Program-made: the position numbers and the translations under genes
NCBI GenBank assembly: GCA_964654285.1
Contig: CAZZJC010000002.1
Coordinates: 124,001 to 188,000 of the forward strand
Length of the DNA stretch: 64,000 nucleotides
From: BJHQ01 sp964654285
Lineage (GTDB): Bacteria > Planctomycetota > UBA11346
Direction: 5' to 3'
Notes under the pieces: model-generated
The model's database searches: none
The model's input: the letters and a program-made list of their open reading frames with translations, nothing else
Told to the model about the DNA's origin: nothing
Part shown: positions 1 through 8,370 of the stretch, one piece after another
Numbering within the stretch: the stretch's first letter is position 1
How the letters are laid out: each line of letters opens with the position of its first letter

Positions 1-51
1 GGTGTAGGTCTTGGCTTTGCGCCAGGCGATCGAACAGGCGCTGATTTTCAT
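1..51 (-). CDS. 5' end of an unidentified gene, cut by the window edge
   Basis: Only the first 17 codons are visible (MKISACSIAW followed by RKAKTYT), running off the left edge. The ATG at 51 lies 13 bases after the stop of the ABC exporter subunit and has a GGAG ribosome-binding site about seven bases upstream, so it is probably the third gene of that operon. The product cannot be assigned from this fragment. Confidence 0.55.
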   Translation of the reverse strand, partial: MKISACSIAWRKAKTYT

Positions 52-64
52 GCTGACTCCGGGT

Positions 65-1924
65 TCAGGTCGGGTTGAGGGTGCCGGTGCGTTCGTAGGC
101 CCGGTACAGCTCGGCGTAGGCCCCGCCGGCGCGGATGAGATCCTGGTGCGGGCCGAGCTCGACCAGGCGGCCGTCGCGGATCACCGCGATCGCATCGGCA
201 TCGCGGATGGTCGACAGGCGGTGCGCGATGATGATCGAGGTGCGGCCGGCGCAGATGCGCCGGAGCGCGCGCTGGATGCGGCCTTCGGTATGGATGTCGA
301 CCGCGCTGGTCGCCTCGTCCAGCACCAGCACGGCGGGGTCGGCGAGATGGGCGCGCACCAGGCAGACGAGCTGGCGCTGGCCGTGCGAGAGCCGGTTGCC
401 CGAGATGCCGACCTCGGTGCGGTAGCCGTCGGGCAGGCGCTCCAGTACCTCGTCGGCCCCGAGATCGCGCGCGGCCTGGATCAGCCCGGCATCGTCCGCA
501 TCCGGCCGGGCCAGGCGCAGGTTGTCGAGGATGGTGCCAGAAAAGAGCACATTGTCCTGCAAGACCACGCCGATCTGCCGCCGCAGGCTGGCCTGGGTGA
601 CCTCGCGCAGGTCGGTGCCGTCGATGCGGATCGCGCCCGCCTTCAGGTCGTAGAAGCGGGCGAGCAGCTGCACCAGGGTGCTCTTGCCGTGCCCGGTCGG
701 GCCGACGATCGCCAGGGTCTCGCCGGCGCGGATGGTCAGGCTGAGGTCGTGGATGATGGTGGGGCCGTCGCCGTAGGCGAAGCGGACGTGGTCGAAGACG
801 ACCTCGCCGCGCGGCCGGGGCAACGTGCGCGCGTCGGCGCGATCGACCACCTCGGGCGGCGTGTCGAGAAGCATGAACACGCGCTGGGCCGACGCCGCCC
901 CCATCGAAAACCGTTCGAACAGGTCGCCCAGCTCCTGCACCGGGCCGAGGAAGAGGTTGACGTAGAACACCGCGCAGGCGAGCTGGCCGGGGGTGATCGC
1001 GCCGGTCGCCAGGTCGTGCGCCCCGACCAGGATGAGCACCGCGTAGCCCGAGATCGTCAACACGCCGGTGAACGGACTGAACCAGGCCCAGGCCCAGGCG
1101 CCGCTGATGCTTGAACGGTCGAGTCCAAACAAGAGCGAGCGGTAGGCCGCCCGGTTGGGTTCCTCGTCGGTGCACTGCTGCACGACCCGCACCCCATGCA
1201 CGGTTTCGACCAGGTGCGCGGTGACGCGCGACTTGTGTTCGGCCACCTTGCCCCAGATGCGGATGCCCAGGCGGTTGAAGGCGATCATCGCCAGGAACAG
1301 CAGCGGTGCGATCAGCGCCAGCGCGCCGAAGAGGCGCCAGTCGATGCCGGCGAGGAGGATCCCGGCGCCGATGCAGCGCACCAGCGCCCCGAGCAGTTCC
1401 GGGGCGCCGTTGACCACGAGCGGATGCAGGGCCTCGACATCGCGGTCGACGCGGGCCACCACCCGTCCGGCGCGGGTGCGATCGAAATAGCGGACGCTCA
1501 GCGATTGCACATGGTTGAAGAGGGTCCGGCGCAGTTCGCCCAAGGCCCGCACCGCGAGTCGCCCGGTGAGCCAGTGGTGCAGGCCGCCGAGGCCGAAGCG
1601 GACGAGCCAGGCGAGGGTCAGCCCGGCCCCCATCGCCGCGACGACGTTCCAGGCCACGGTCAGGCCGGAGGGGGTCTTCACGAAGCCATGATCGATGACC
1701 TGGCCGAGGAACCACGGCCGCACGAAGACCGAGCCGACCACCACCAGCTCCACCAGCAGCACCGCCAGCACCCAGTGGCGCACCGGCCAGAGCAGATCGA
1801 TGACCCGCCGCAGCATGCGGCGGTCGAGCCGGGTGCGTGACAGCTCCTCCTCGATGTCGAGATCGCGATCGGGCGGCGGCGGTGCCGGTGCCTGCGGCGG
1901 CGCGGGTGGAGGTGGCTGGCTCAT
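65..1924 (-). CDS. ABC exporter subunit, fused membrane and ATPase domains (catalytically competent half)
   Basis: A 619-residue half-transporter of the MsbA/LmrCD/TM287-288 type. After a proline-rich N-terminal tail (about residues 3-18), a six-helix exporter domain spans roughly residues 40-330 and an ATP-binding domain follows. Visible motifs are Walker A GPTGHGKST, signature LSHGQ, Walker B ending LVLDEATS with the catalytic Glu, and H-loop IIIAHRLST. The signature departs from LSGGQ. Its ATG overlaps the stop of the upstream subunit by four bases (ATGA), so the two are translationally coupled and almost certainly form a heterodimer. It acts in the inner membrane. The substrate is unknown; lipid, peptide or drug are all possible. 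Confidence 0.93.
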   Translation of the reverse strand: MSQPPPPAPPQAPAPPPPDRDLDIEEELSRTRLDRRMLRRVIDLLWPVRHWVLAVLLVELVVVGSVFVRPWFLGQVIDHGFVKTPSGLTVAWNVVAAMGAGLTLAWLVRFGLGGLHHWLTGRLAVRALGELRRTLFNHVQSLSVRYFDRTRAGRVVARVDRDVEALHPLVVNGAPELLGALVRCIGAGILLAGIDWRLFGALALIAPLLFLAMIAFNRLGIRIWGKVAEHKSRVTAHLVETVHGVRVVQQCTDEEPNRAAYRSLLFGLDRSSISGAWAWAWFSPFTGVLTISGYAVLILVGAHDLATGAITPGQLACAVFYVNLFLGPVQELGDLFERFSMGAASAQRVFMLLDTPPEVVDRADARTLPRPRGEVVFDHVRFAYGDGPTIIHDLSLTIRAGETLAIVGPTGHGKSTLVQLLARFYDLKAGAIRIDGTDLREVTQASLRRQIGVVLQDNVLFSGTILDNLRLARPDADDAGLIQAARDLGADEVLERLPDGYRTEVGISGNRLSHGQRQLVCLVRAHLADPAVLVLDEATSAVDIHTEGRIQRALRRICAGRTSIIIAHRLSTIRDADAIAVIRDGRLVELGPHQDLIRAGGAYAELYRAYERTGTLNPT

Positions 1925-3705
1925 GCCGTCTCCAGACCGAGCAGGTCGCGGTAGGCCGGGCAGTTCGCGACGAGGTGCTCGTGGGTGCCGGTGGCGGCGA
2001 TACGGCCGTCGTCGCCCAGCAGCGCGACGCGATCCGCGAGCAGGATCGAGGATAGCTTGCCGGCGATGATCAGCATGCCGGGCCGGTGCGCACTGGCGCG
2101 CAGGCGGTCGAGGATGCGCCCTTCGGTGACCGCATCGAGGGCGCTGGTGGCGTCGTCGAGGACGATGAGATCGGGCTTGGCGATCAGGGCCCGCGCCAGG
2201 CAGAGACGCTGGCGCTGGCCGCCGGACAGGGTGACGCCGCGTTCCCCGATCGGACTCGCCAGGCCCTGCGGCAGGCCGGTGACGACTTCGCTGGCGGCGG
2301 CATCGTCGAGCACGGCGTGGATGCGGGCCTCGTCGGCGTCGCGCTGGTTGCGGCGCAGGTTCCCCACCAGCGAATCCGAGAACAGGAACGGGTCCTGGAA
2401 GACCATCTGCACCCGCCGGCGGACCTGTGCCAGGGGCAGCTCGCGTACGTCGATCCAGCCGAGGGCCGCGGAGCCGAGCTCGATCCGGCCGGCCTCGGGA
2501 TCGCTCAGGCGGGGGATGAGCGCGGCGAGGGTGCTCTTGCCCGACCCCGTCGCCCCGACCAGGGCCAGGATCTCGCCCGGCGCGAGGGTCAGATCCAGGC
2601 CGTCGAGCACCACCTTGCCGTGCGGGGTGCGCACCCGCACAGCGCGCAGGCGCAGCCCGAGCGGACCCGGGGGCAGGGTGCGGGCGCCGTCGACGATGGC
2701 GGGCTTGGCGTCGAGGATCTCCCAGATCCGCCCGGCCGAGGCTGCCGCCTCAGCGAAGAGCTGCTGCAAGGAGCCCACCGATTCGATGCGGAAGATGATC
2801 ATCTGCATCATCAGCATGGAGCCGACCAGATCGCCGATCTGCATCCGTCCGGCCGTCACCAGCCAGGCCCCGAAGACGAGGATCCAGACGTGGGCGAGGG
2901 CGACCACCAGCTGCGGCAGGGGCAGGTGCAGGCTGACATAGTCCACGGCTTCGCGGCAGAGCCGGGAGAATCCGTCGATGTTGCCGGCGAAGCGCCGGGA
3001 CCGGTTCGTCTCAAGCGCGAACGACTTGACCACGCGCACCCCGCGCACGCCCTCGTCGAGATCCTGGATCACCGCGTCGTAGGCGTCGCCGCTGGCGCGG
3101 TCGTGCGCGGCCATGGTGCCCGCCTGGCGCACCACCAGCCACAGCCCGAGCAGCACCAGCACCGCCGGGATGATGCCCAGGAGCGGATGGATGCAGGCCA
3201 GAAGCACCAGCACGGCTGCGAACAGCACCGCGATCTCGACCAGCGAGCGCAGGCCGCCGGTCACCGCGTCGCGCACCTTGTCGCTGTCGCGGGTGGTGCG
3301 GTTGACGATCTCGCCGCTGCCGTGCCGCAGGTGCCAGGCCAGGTCGAGGCGCTGGATCTGGGTGAAGATCGCGAGACGCATGTCGTGCAGCAGGCGCTGG
3401 CCCGCCTGCATGAACAGGATGGTGCCGAAGTACTGCACCAGGCCGCGTCCGGCCGCGAGACCGAGCAGCGCCAGGGCCCACCAGAAGGCCAGACCCGTGA
3501 TCGCCTCGGAACCGCCCGGTGCGCGGCTGGCGCCGATGAGGGCGTTGATCGCCTTGCCCAGGAGCAGGCCGGGCAGCGGCATGAGCACGTTGGTGACCAG
3601 TCCGACCGCCAACGCCGCCGCCAGGATCCTGGCATGCGGCCGATAGAAGCCGTAACAGCGCAGCAGCGGGGAACGGAAACGGGAAAGGGGGGTGCGTTCG
3701 GCCAT
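1921..3705 (-). CDS. ABC exporter subunit, fused membrane and ATPase domains (degenerate half)
   Basis: A 594-residue partner of the downstream half-transporter, first in the operon. I chose the ATG at 3705 (MAERTPLSRF) rather than an upstream in-frame codon at 3813, because the extra 36 residues are low-complexity and would run into the divergent gene's leader. Walker A is GATGSGKST and the signature is a canonical LSGGQ. The residue after the Walker B Asp is Asp instead of Glu (VLDDATS), and the H-loop His is Gly (IIAGKLSS). Both losses, together with the partner's LSHGQ, fall in one composite nucleotide site. The pair is therefore asymmetric, as in known heterodimeric exporters with one non-hydrolysing site. 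Confidence 0.92.
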   Translation of the reverse strand: MAERTPLSRFRSPLLRCYGFYRPHARILAAALAVGLVTNVLMPLPGLLLGKAINALIGASRAPGGSEAITGLAFWWALALLGLAAGRGLVQYFGTILFMQAGQRLLHDMRLAIFTQIQRLDLAWHLRHGSGEIVNRTTRDSDKVRDAVTGGLRSLVEIAVLFAAVLVLLACIHPLLGIIPAVLVLLGLWLVVRQAGTMAAHDRASGDAYDAVIQDLDEGVRGVRVVKSFALETNRSRRFAGNIDGFSRLCREAVDYVSLHLPLPQLVVALAHVWILVFGAWLVTAGRMQIGDLVGSMLMMQMIIFRIESVGSLQQLFAEAAASAGRIWEILDAKPAIVDGARTLPPGPLGLRLRAVRVRTPHGKVVLDGLDLTLAPGEILALVGATGSGKSTLAALIPRLSDPEAGRIELGSAALGWIDVRELPLAQVRRRVQMVFQDPFLFSDSLVGNLRRNQRDADEARIHAVLDDAAASEVVTGLPQGLASPIGERGVTLSGGQRQRLCLARALIAKPDLIVLDDATSALDAVTEGRILDRLRASAHRPGMLIIAGKLSSILLADRVALLGDDGRIAATGTHEHLVANCPAYRDLLGLETA

Positions 3706-3827
3706 GAGACCCGTCGCAGCAGGGGGCGCGGCAGGTGCGGCAAGCGTGCGGCTGCAAGGGCGAGGGCAAGCCGTGCGGGATGCCGGAATGCCCTGGCGCG
3801 TCGGAACGGCCACGCTACCAACCCGCC

Positions 3828-4388
3828 ATGCCCACTTTCGACCTGACTCCCGCCAACTGCCTGCTTCTCGTCATCGACGTGCAGGAGCGTTTCCAGGCCG
3901 CCATCCCCGGCATTGCCGCGGATCAGCCGACCGGTCGCAACTGCCGGATCCTGCTGTCCGCAGCGAAACTGCTCGGCGTGCCCGCCATCATCAGCGAGCA
4001 GGTGCCGGACAAGCTGGGGCCCTCCCTGCCCCATCTGATCGAGGCCGATCCCTCTGCGCCGCGCCTGGCCAAGACCGCGTTCAGCTCGTGGGGCGACGAC
4101 GCCCAGCGCGCGCGCATCGAGGCGGCGCACCGCAGCCGGATCATCCTCTGCGGCATCGAGGCCCACGTCTGCGTCCTCGCCACCGTCGCCGACCTGATCG
4201 CGGCCGGTCGCGACGTGGTCGTCGCCGGCGACGCCGTCGCCAGCCGGCTGGAGGCCAGCCGCGACGCCGCCCTCGCCGCCGCGCGCGATCTCGGCGCGCT
4301 GGTGGTGCCGACCGAATCGATCGTCTTCCGCTGGCAGCGCCAGGCGGGCGTCGGGCAGTTCCGGGAGATCTCCCGACTGGTGAAGTGA
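3828..4388 (+). CDS. Isochorismatase-family cysteine hydrolase
   Basis: A 186-residue cytoplasmic hydrolase of the isochorismatase/nicotinamidase superfamily. The catalytic triad is visible as D17 (VIDVQERF), K82 (AKTAFS) and C115 (GIEAHVCVL), the last in the usual cis-peptide context. Length fits the small YcaC-like single-domain members. The ATG at 3828 starts the conserved first strand; an upstream in-frame start at 3735 would add an unconserved Cys-rich stretch. It diverges from the ABC exporter with about 120 bases between them. The substrate cannot be inferred; metal-binding residues typical of nicotinamidase are not obvious. Confidence 0.85.
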   Translation: MPTFDLTPANCLLLVIDVQERFQAAIPGIAADQPTGRNCRILLSAAKLLGVPAIISEQVPDKLGPSLPHLIEADPSAPRLAKTAFSSWGDDAQRARIEAAHRSRIILCGIEAHVCVLATVADLIAAGRDVVVAGDAVASRLEASRDAALAAARDLGALVVPTESIVFRWQRQAGVGQFREISRLVK

Positions 4389-4418
4389 CCTCTCCCGGTT
4401 GCAGCAACAGGTTGACTG

Positions 4419-4557
4419 AGGATTCACCCGCAGGTTGACGAACCCAGCTACGGTTCCGGTGGGCGCAAGCGATTGATCTACAGGGAACAACCGGAAATTC
4501 ATGCGGGCCGAGGCGCGCCGCATGCGGGCTCTATCCGTCAACCTGTGGGTGAATCCT
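4419..4557. repeat. Inverted repeat pair, 22-bp arms around 95 bases
   Basis: Arms 4419-4440 and 4536-4557 are reverse complements at 21 of 22 positions (AGGATTCACCC...GGTTGACG). They enclose 95 bases without a coding signal, in the 343-base gap 4389-4731. A partial extra copy of the AGGTTGAC end lies at 4409-4416. The layout resembles a small non-autonomous element (MITE-like) or a long hairpin in the 3' region of the hydrolase gene. I see nothing else in this gap. Confidence 0.7.
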
Positions 4558-4731
4558 GAATAGGGAACGATAGCTCTCGGCCGCCAGGAGCGCGCCTGGG
4601 TTGGGCAACCTGTTGGCGCATCCCGTGCGGTTTGCGGATTGCACACCGGGCATGACGGCGCGGTTGGAGGTCGGGATCGGACCGGGAATGCCCTGGGCGA
4701 TGGTGCATGCTCGAGACCGCCGAGGTCCGTC

Positions 4732-5337
4732 ATGCCGACCATCCCGACGCGGTTCTTGCTCTGCCTCTTCGCGCTTGGTGGATCGGCAGGTGCTGCTGAC
4801 CCGGCCTCCAGGACCGCTGCACCGCCAACCTCCCTCACCATCTTGCGCGCCCGGATCGCGACCATGCAGAAGGCTGATCCCCAGGTCTGGACCACATTCG
4901 ACCGCGATCGCGATGGCAAGGTGAGCGAAGTCGAGGTGCTGGCCGCGTTGGCCGGGAATCCGGCCTGGTTCCGGGCCCGCTTTACGGCCGAATTCGCCAC
5001 CATCGATCGCAATCACGACAACGCGTTGTCCGTGGCCGAACTCCAGGCGCTGGCCGATGCGAGTCCGAATGACGGCTACCGGTTGGAGGTCGATGAACGC
5101 AGACGCTCGACCCGCGACCGTTTCGGTCCGGGAACGGGCGGCCAGGGCGGCGCGGACATCGGCGTCAGCGGCGGAGGCGGCGGCGAGGCCTTCGTCGCCC
5201 ACCTGAATCAGCAGGCGTACATCCAGGATTACGATGTCGTCCAAGGCCAGTACATGCCGGTGGTCGGCACCCTGACCACGGGAACCGCGCTCAGCGTCGG
5301 CAACGTGATCATCACCATCCGCCGCGTGAGGCGCTGA
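4732..5337 (+). CDS. Secreted EF-hand protein, tandem copy 1
   Basis: A 201-residue protein with a signal peptide (hydrophobic residues about 8-22, AGAAD cleavage region) and two calcium-binding EF-hand loops. Loop 1 at residues 57-68 (DRDRDGKVSEVE) is canonical and loop 2 at 92-103 (DRNHDNALSVAE) keeps ligands at positions 1, 3, 5 and 12. A Gly-rich linker (about 132-152) leads to a C-terminal segment of about 40 residues with YDVVQG and a VGNVII strand, which is shared with the next gene. It is probably periplasmic or extracellular and calcium-responsive. The ATG at 4732 opens directly on the signal peptide. Function is unknown. Confidence 0.8.
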   Translation: MPTIPTRFLLCLFALGGSAGAADPASRTAAPPTSLTILRARIATMQKADPQVWTTFDRDRDGKVSEVEVLAALAGNPAWFRARFTAEFATIDRNHDNALSVAELQALADASPNDGYRLEVDERRRSTRDRFGPGTGGQGGADIGVSGGGGGEAFVAHLNQQAYIQDYDVVQGQYMPVVGTLTTGTALSVGNVIITIRRVRR

Positions 5338-5342
5338 CCGTC

Positions 5343-5984
5343 ATGGGCCCCATCCGCCAAAGGATTCCCACCGCCCTCAGGCACCTCGCCATCGCGCTGG
5401 CGGGATGCATTGCGGCCCAGCACGGCAGCGCGGGTGACAGCACGGCGGCCGCTGAAAAAACCGCCATGGTGACCTTGCATGACTTCGTCGTCCGCATCCA
5501 GGCCTTGCAGAAGCAGGATGCCGACCTCTGGACGGAATTCGATCTCGATCGCGACCGCAAGGTGAGCGAGGTCGAGGTGCTCGCCGCGCTGGCCCGCCGC
5601 CAGACCTGGTTCAGCGAGCGCTTCCCCGCCTTGTTCCGCGCCGTTGATGGCGATCGCAATCGCAAGCTCGGCGCCGGCGAACTCGACGCCCTGGCGAAGC
5701 GCAGCGCCGGTGCGGTCACTCTGGCGGTCAGCGAACGGACGAAGTCGGTTCGCGAACGCTCCAACCTCGATGCGGCTGGCGATCTGAAGGGTGGCGCGGG
5801 CAACGCCTTCACGTTCGGCGATGGTGGCAGGGTGCGCGCCAGCGCGACCTTCGTCACCCAGTATTCCTACATCAAAGGCTACGACGTCGTGGGCGGGAAC
5901 TTCGATCCGGTGATCGGGGTTCTCAGCTCGGGGCAGACGATCAACGTCGGCGACTTCGCCATCATCATCGAGAAACGACCCTGA
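5343..5984 (+). CDS. Secreted EF-hand protein, tandem copy 2
   Basis: A 213-residue paralogue of the preceding gene, starting five bases after its stop, so a tandem duplication in one transcript. It has a signal peptide (about residues 13-28). The first EF loop (DLDRDRKVSEVE) has Arg where Gly normally sits at position 6; the second loop is DGDRNRKLGAGE. The C-terminal module repeats the YDVVGG and VGDFAIII pattern of copy 1. The divergence in loop geometry suggests different calcium affinities. No enzymatic domain is visible. A role as a calcium-binding envelope or matrix protein is inference. Confidence 0.8.
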   Translation: MGPIRQRIPTALRHLAIALAGCIAAQHGSAGDSTAAAEKTAMVTLHDFVVRIQALQKQDADLWTEFDLDRDRKVSEVEVLAALARRQTWFSERFPALFRAVDGDRNRKLGAGELDALAKRSAGAVTLAVSERTKSVRERSNLDAAGDLKGGAGNAFTFGDGGRVRASATFVTQYSYIKGYDVVGGNFDPVIGVLSSGQTINVGDFAIIIEKRP

Positions 5985-6025
5985 CCTTGGCTTGACGTCG
6001 GGCCTTGCCGGCCAGCCTGCGGCGC

Positions 6026-7405
6026 ATGCCTGCCAAACCGCTGTCCTGCGTCGTCTCCGTCTCCGGCATCCGGGGGATCCTGGGTGCCAACCTGGGGCCG
6101 GACCAGTTGCTCGCCCTCGCCGCCGCCTTCGGCACCGCCGTCGCCGGTGGCCGTCCGGTGGCGATCGGCCGCGACAGCCGTCCGACCGGCAGCCTGGTGG
6201 TGCAGGCTGTTTCTGCCGGTCTGCGCGGGATCGGCTGCGCCGTGGTCGACCTGGGCCTGGTCCCGACCCCGACCGTGCCTTTCGCGGTGGCGCGCGGCGG
6301 CGGCCGGTTCGGCGGCGGCATCCAGGTCTCCGCCAGCCACAACCCGATCGAATGGAACGCGTTGAAGTTCTACGGCCCGGATGGGCGCAACGTGGACCAG
6401 AGACAGCTCGATGCGATCCTCGCCGCCTATCAGGCGGAACCGGCCTGGAAGCGTTGGGATGGGGTGGGCGCCTGCCGCGAAGACGCCGGCATGCTCGATG
6501 TGCACCTGGAGGCCGTGCTGGCCTCGGTCGATGCCGCGCTGATCCGTCGCGCCGCCATCCCGGTGCTGCTCGACAGCGTGAACGGGGCCGGTGCGGTCCT
6601 CGCGCCGCGCCTGCTGTCCGCCCTTGGATGCGCCCTGACCGCCGTGCACGTCCGGCCGGAACTGCCGTTTCCGCGTGACCCCGAACCGACGGCGGAAAAG
6701 GTCGTCGCCACCGGCGCCCTGGTGCGCGCCTGCGGCGCGGCGATCGGCTTCGTCCAGGATCCCGACGCCGACCGGCTCGCGCTCATCGACGGCGATGGCA
6801 CCTACATCGGCGAGGAATACACCTTGGCGCTGTGCGCCGCCGCCCGCCTGTCGGCGGCGGAAGCGGCCGGCAGGACCGGCGCGGTGGTCGCCACCAACCT
6901 GTCGACCTCGCGCATGGTCGAGGATATCGCCGCCCGTCATCGCGGCCGGGTCGTTCGCACCCCGGTGGGCGAGGCGCATGTGCTCGACGCGATGCAGGCC
7001 GAAGGCGCGCTGCTCGGCGGGGAAGGCAACGGCGGCGTCATCGATCCGCGCGTGGTCTGGTGCCGCGACAGCCAGGTGGGCATCGCGCTGGTCCTGGAAT
7101 ACCTCGCCCGTTCCGGGAAGACGCTCAAGGAGGCCGTGGCCAGCCTGCCGCGCTACGCCATGGTGAAGCGCAAGGTCGCGGTCGATCGCGCCACCGTCAC
7201 CGCCGCGATCCCGCGCATCCGTGCGGCTGATCTGGCCCAGGCTGCGACGATCGACGTGCGCGATGGGCTCAAGCTGTCCTGGCCCGACCGCTGGGTGCAT
7301 GTGCGTGCCAGCGGCACCGAACCCGCCAGCCGGATCATCGCCGAGGCGCCCACCCAGGCCGAGGCCGACGCCCTGGTCGCGGCGGTGGGCCGCTGCCTGG
7401 GCTGA
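6026..7405 (+). CDS. Phosphohexomutase (phosphoglucosamine/phosphomannomutase family)
   Basis: A 459-residue enzyme of the alpha-D-phosphohexomutase superfamily that interconverts sugar 1- and 6-phosphates. All four signature loops are present: the phosphoserine loop SASHNP, the metal loop DPDADRLAL, the sugar loop GEGNGG and the phosphate loop RASGTEP. Length is typical for GlmM or ManB. The sequence alone does not settle whether glucosamine, mannose or glucose phosphate is used, so I give no symbol. The start is the ATG at 6026, since an upstream TTG adds only seven residues. A TTGACG box at 5992-5997 lies just upstream, followed by a CAGCCT element seven bases before the ATG. Confidence 0.93.
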   Translation: MPAKPLSCVVSVSGIRGILGANLGPDQLLALAAAFGTAVAGGRPVAIGRDSRPTGSLVVQAVSAGLRGIGCAVVDLGLVPTPTVPFAVARGGGRFGGGIQVSASHNPIEWNALKFYGPDGRNVDQRQLDAILAAYQAEPAWKRWDGVGACREDAGMLDVHLEAVLASVDAALIRRAAIPVLLDSVNGAGAVLAPRLLSALGCALTAVHVRPELPFPRDPEPTAEKVVATGALVRACGAAIGFVQDPDADRLALIDGDGTYIGEEYTLALCAAARLSAAEAAGRTGAVVATNLSTSRMVEDIAARHRGRVVRTPVGEAHVLDAMQAEGALLGGEGNGGVIDPRVVWCRDSQVGIALVLEYLARSGKTLKEAVASLPRYAMVKRKVAVDRATVTAAIPRIRAADLAQAATIDVRDGLKLSWPDRWVHVRASGTEPASRIIAEAPTQAEADALVAAVGRCLG

Positions 7406-7473
7406 TGGCCTGATCCTGGCGGGCTGGAATGAGGCGCCGAGGTGGGCAGGCTGCCGCACCACGGAGCACGCCC

Positions 7474-8364
7474 ATGGCCGACCAGGACTTCCCCGGTTTC
7501 GTCGACGATGAACCGCCGCAGAAGGCCGAGAAGAAACCAGCCAACGCGAACCCGTTCGCCGGGCAGCAGGTCGTGCTGCCGGGCTCGTTCGCGCCCCCTG
7601 TGGCGCCCTCGTCCGAGGCGGTTCCGGTGGCAAAGCCTGGACCAGCCACGGCTGCTCCAGCGAAGCCTGCAAACGCGCCGCCGGTCCGACCTGCGCCCTC
7701 CGCCATCGACAAGCCCGACGATCCCGACCTGAAGCCCGGTTCGCGCAAGGATCTCTGGCATTGTCCGCATTGCGGCGCCGGCAACGTGCCGGAGCGCACC
7801 ACCTGCCGGAGTTGCGCCAAGTCGCCGCAGGAAGCCGTCGTCATCCCCTGGCACCGCACCCTGGTCGGACGCCTCGCCCTCGTGGCCGGCGTCGCCGCCC
7901 TCATCGCGCTCGTCTGGCTCGTCACCCGCACCGACCTCTCGTGCGTCGAACCGGGGCCGGGAACGCTCGACAAACGCCCGCGCCAGGCCGGTTCCGGCGA
8001 GGGTTTCACCTTCGCCGCCGGACCGTTCTTCCGGGCCAAGCGCGGTTTCGCGCTGAGCGGGCGCGTGCTCGCCAGCGCCAGCCAGGGCGGCGTCGGCAAC
8101 GCCCTCACCGTCACCATGGCGCTCAAGGGGCTGGGGTCCGACGACCAGGCGTTCAATGCGGCCGCGGCCGAGCCGGCGACGCCCGGCACGATCGCCCTGC
8201 ACCTGGTCTTCCCCGGCGCTGATCGCCCGAAGTTGGAACGCGGAACCTGGCTCAGCCTGAGCGGCAGCGAAGGCGTGCTCACCGACGGCATGAACGGCAA
8301 CGTCCTGCCGGAAGGCCCGATCCAGGTGCTGGTCAAGGAATGGAAAACGAAGGACGCGCGCTGA
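7474..8364 (+). CDS. Zinc-ribbon protein with one transmembrane helix
   Basis: A 296-residue protein of unknown function. The N-terminal half is Pro/Ala-rich and disordered. A zinc ribbon follows at about residues 96-115 (CPHCG, then CRSC), then one transmembrane helix (about 130-150), then a C-terminal domain of about 140 residues with repeated Gly-rich strands. This order predicts a cytoplasmic ribbon and an exported C-terminal domain. It converges on the PP2C gene with only six bases between stops. I do not recognise the C-terminal domain. Confidence 0.75.
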   Translation: MADQDFPGFVDDEPPQKAEKKPANANPFAGQQVVLPGSFAPPVAPSSEAVPVAKPGPATAAPAKPANAPPVRPAPSAIDKPDDPDLKPGSRKDLWHCPHCGAGNVPERTTCRSCAKSPQEAVVIPWHRTLVGRLALVAGVAALIALVWLVTRTDLSCVEPGPGTLDKRPRQAGSGEGFTFAAGPFFRAKRGFALSGRVLASASQGGVGNALTVTMALKGLGSDDQAFNAAAAEPATPGTIALHLVFPGADRPKLERGTWLSLSGSEGVLTDGMNGNVLPEGPIQVLVKEWKTKDAR

Positions 8365-8370
8365 GTCGGC

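Noticed and set aside
48..1715. Long reading frame of 555 codons on the minus strand inside the ABC exporter gene
   Set aside because: Arg/Pro/Gly-rich composition typical of an out-of-frame high-GC shadow; the overlapping frame has all ABC motifs.
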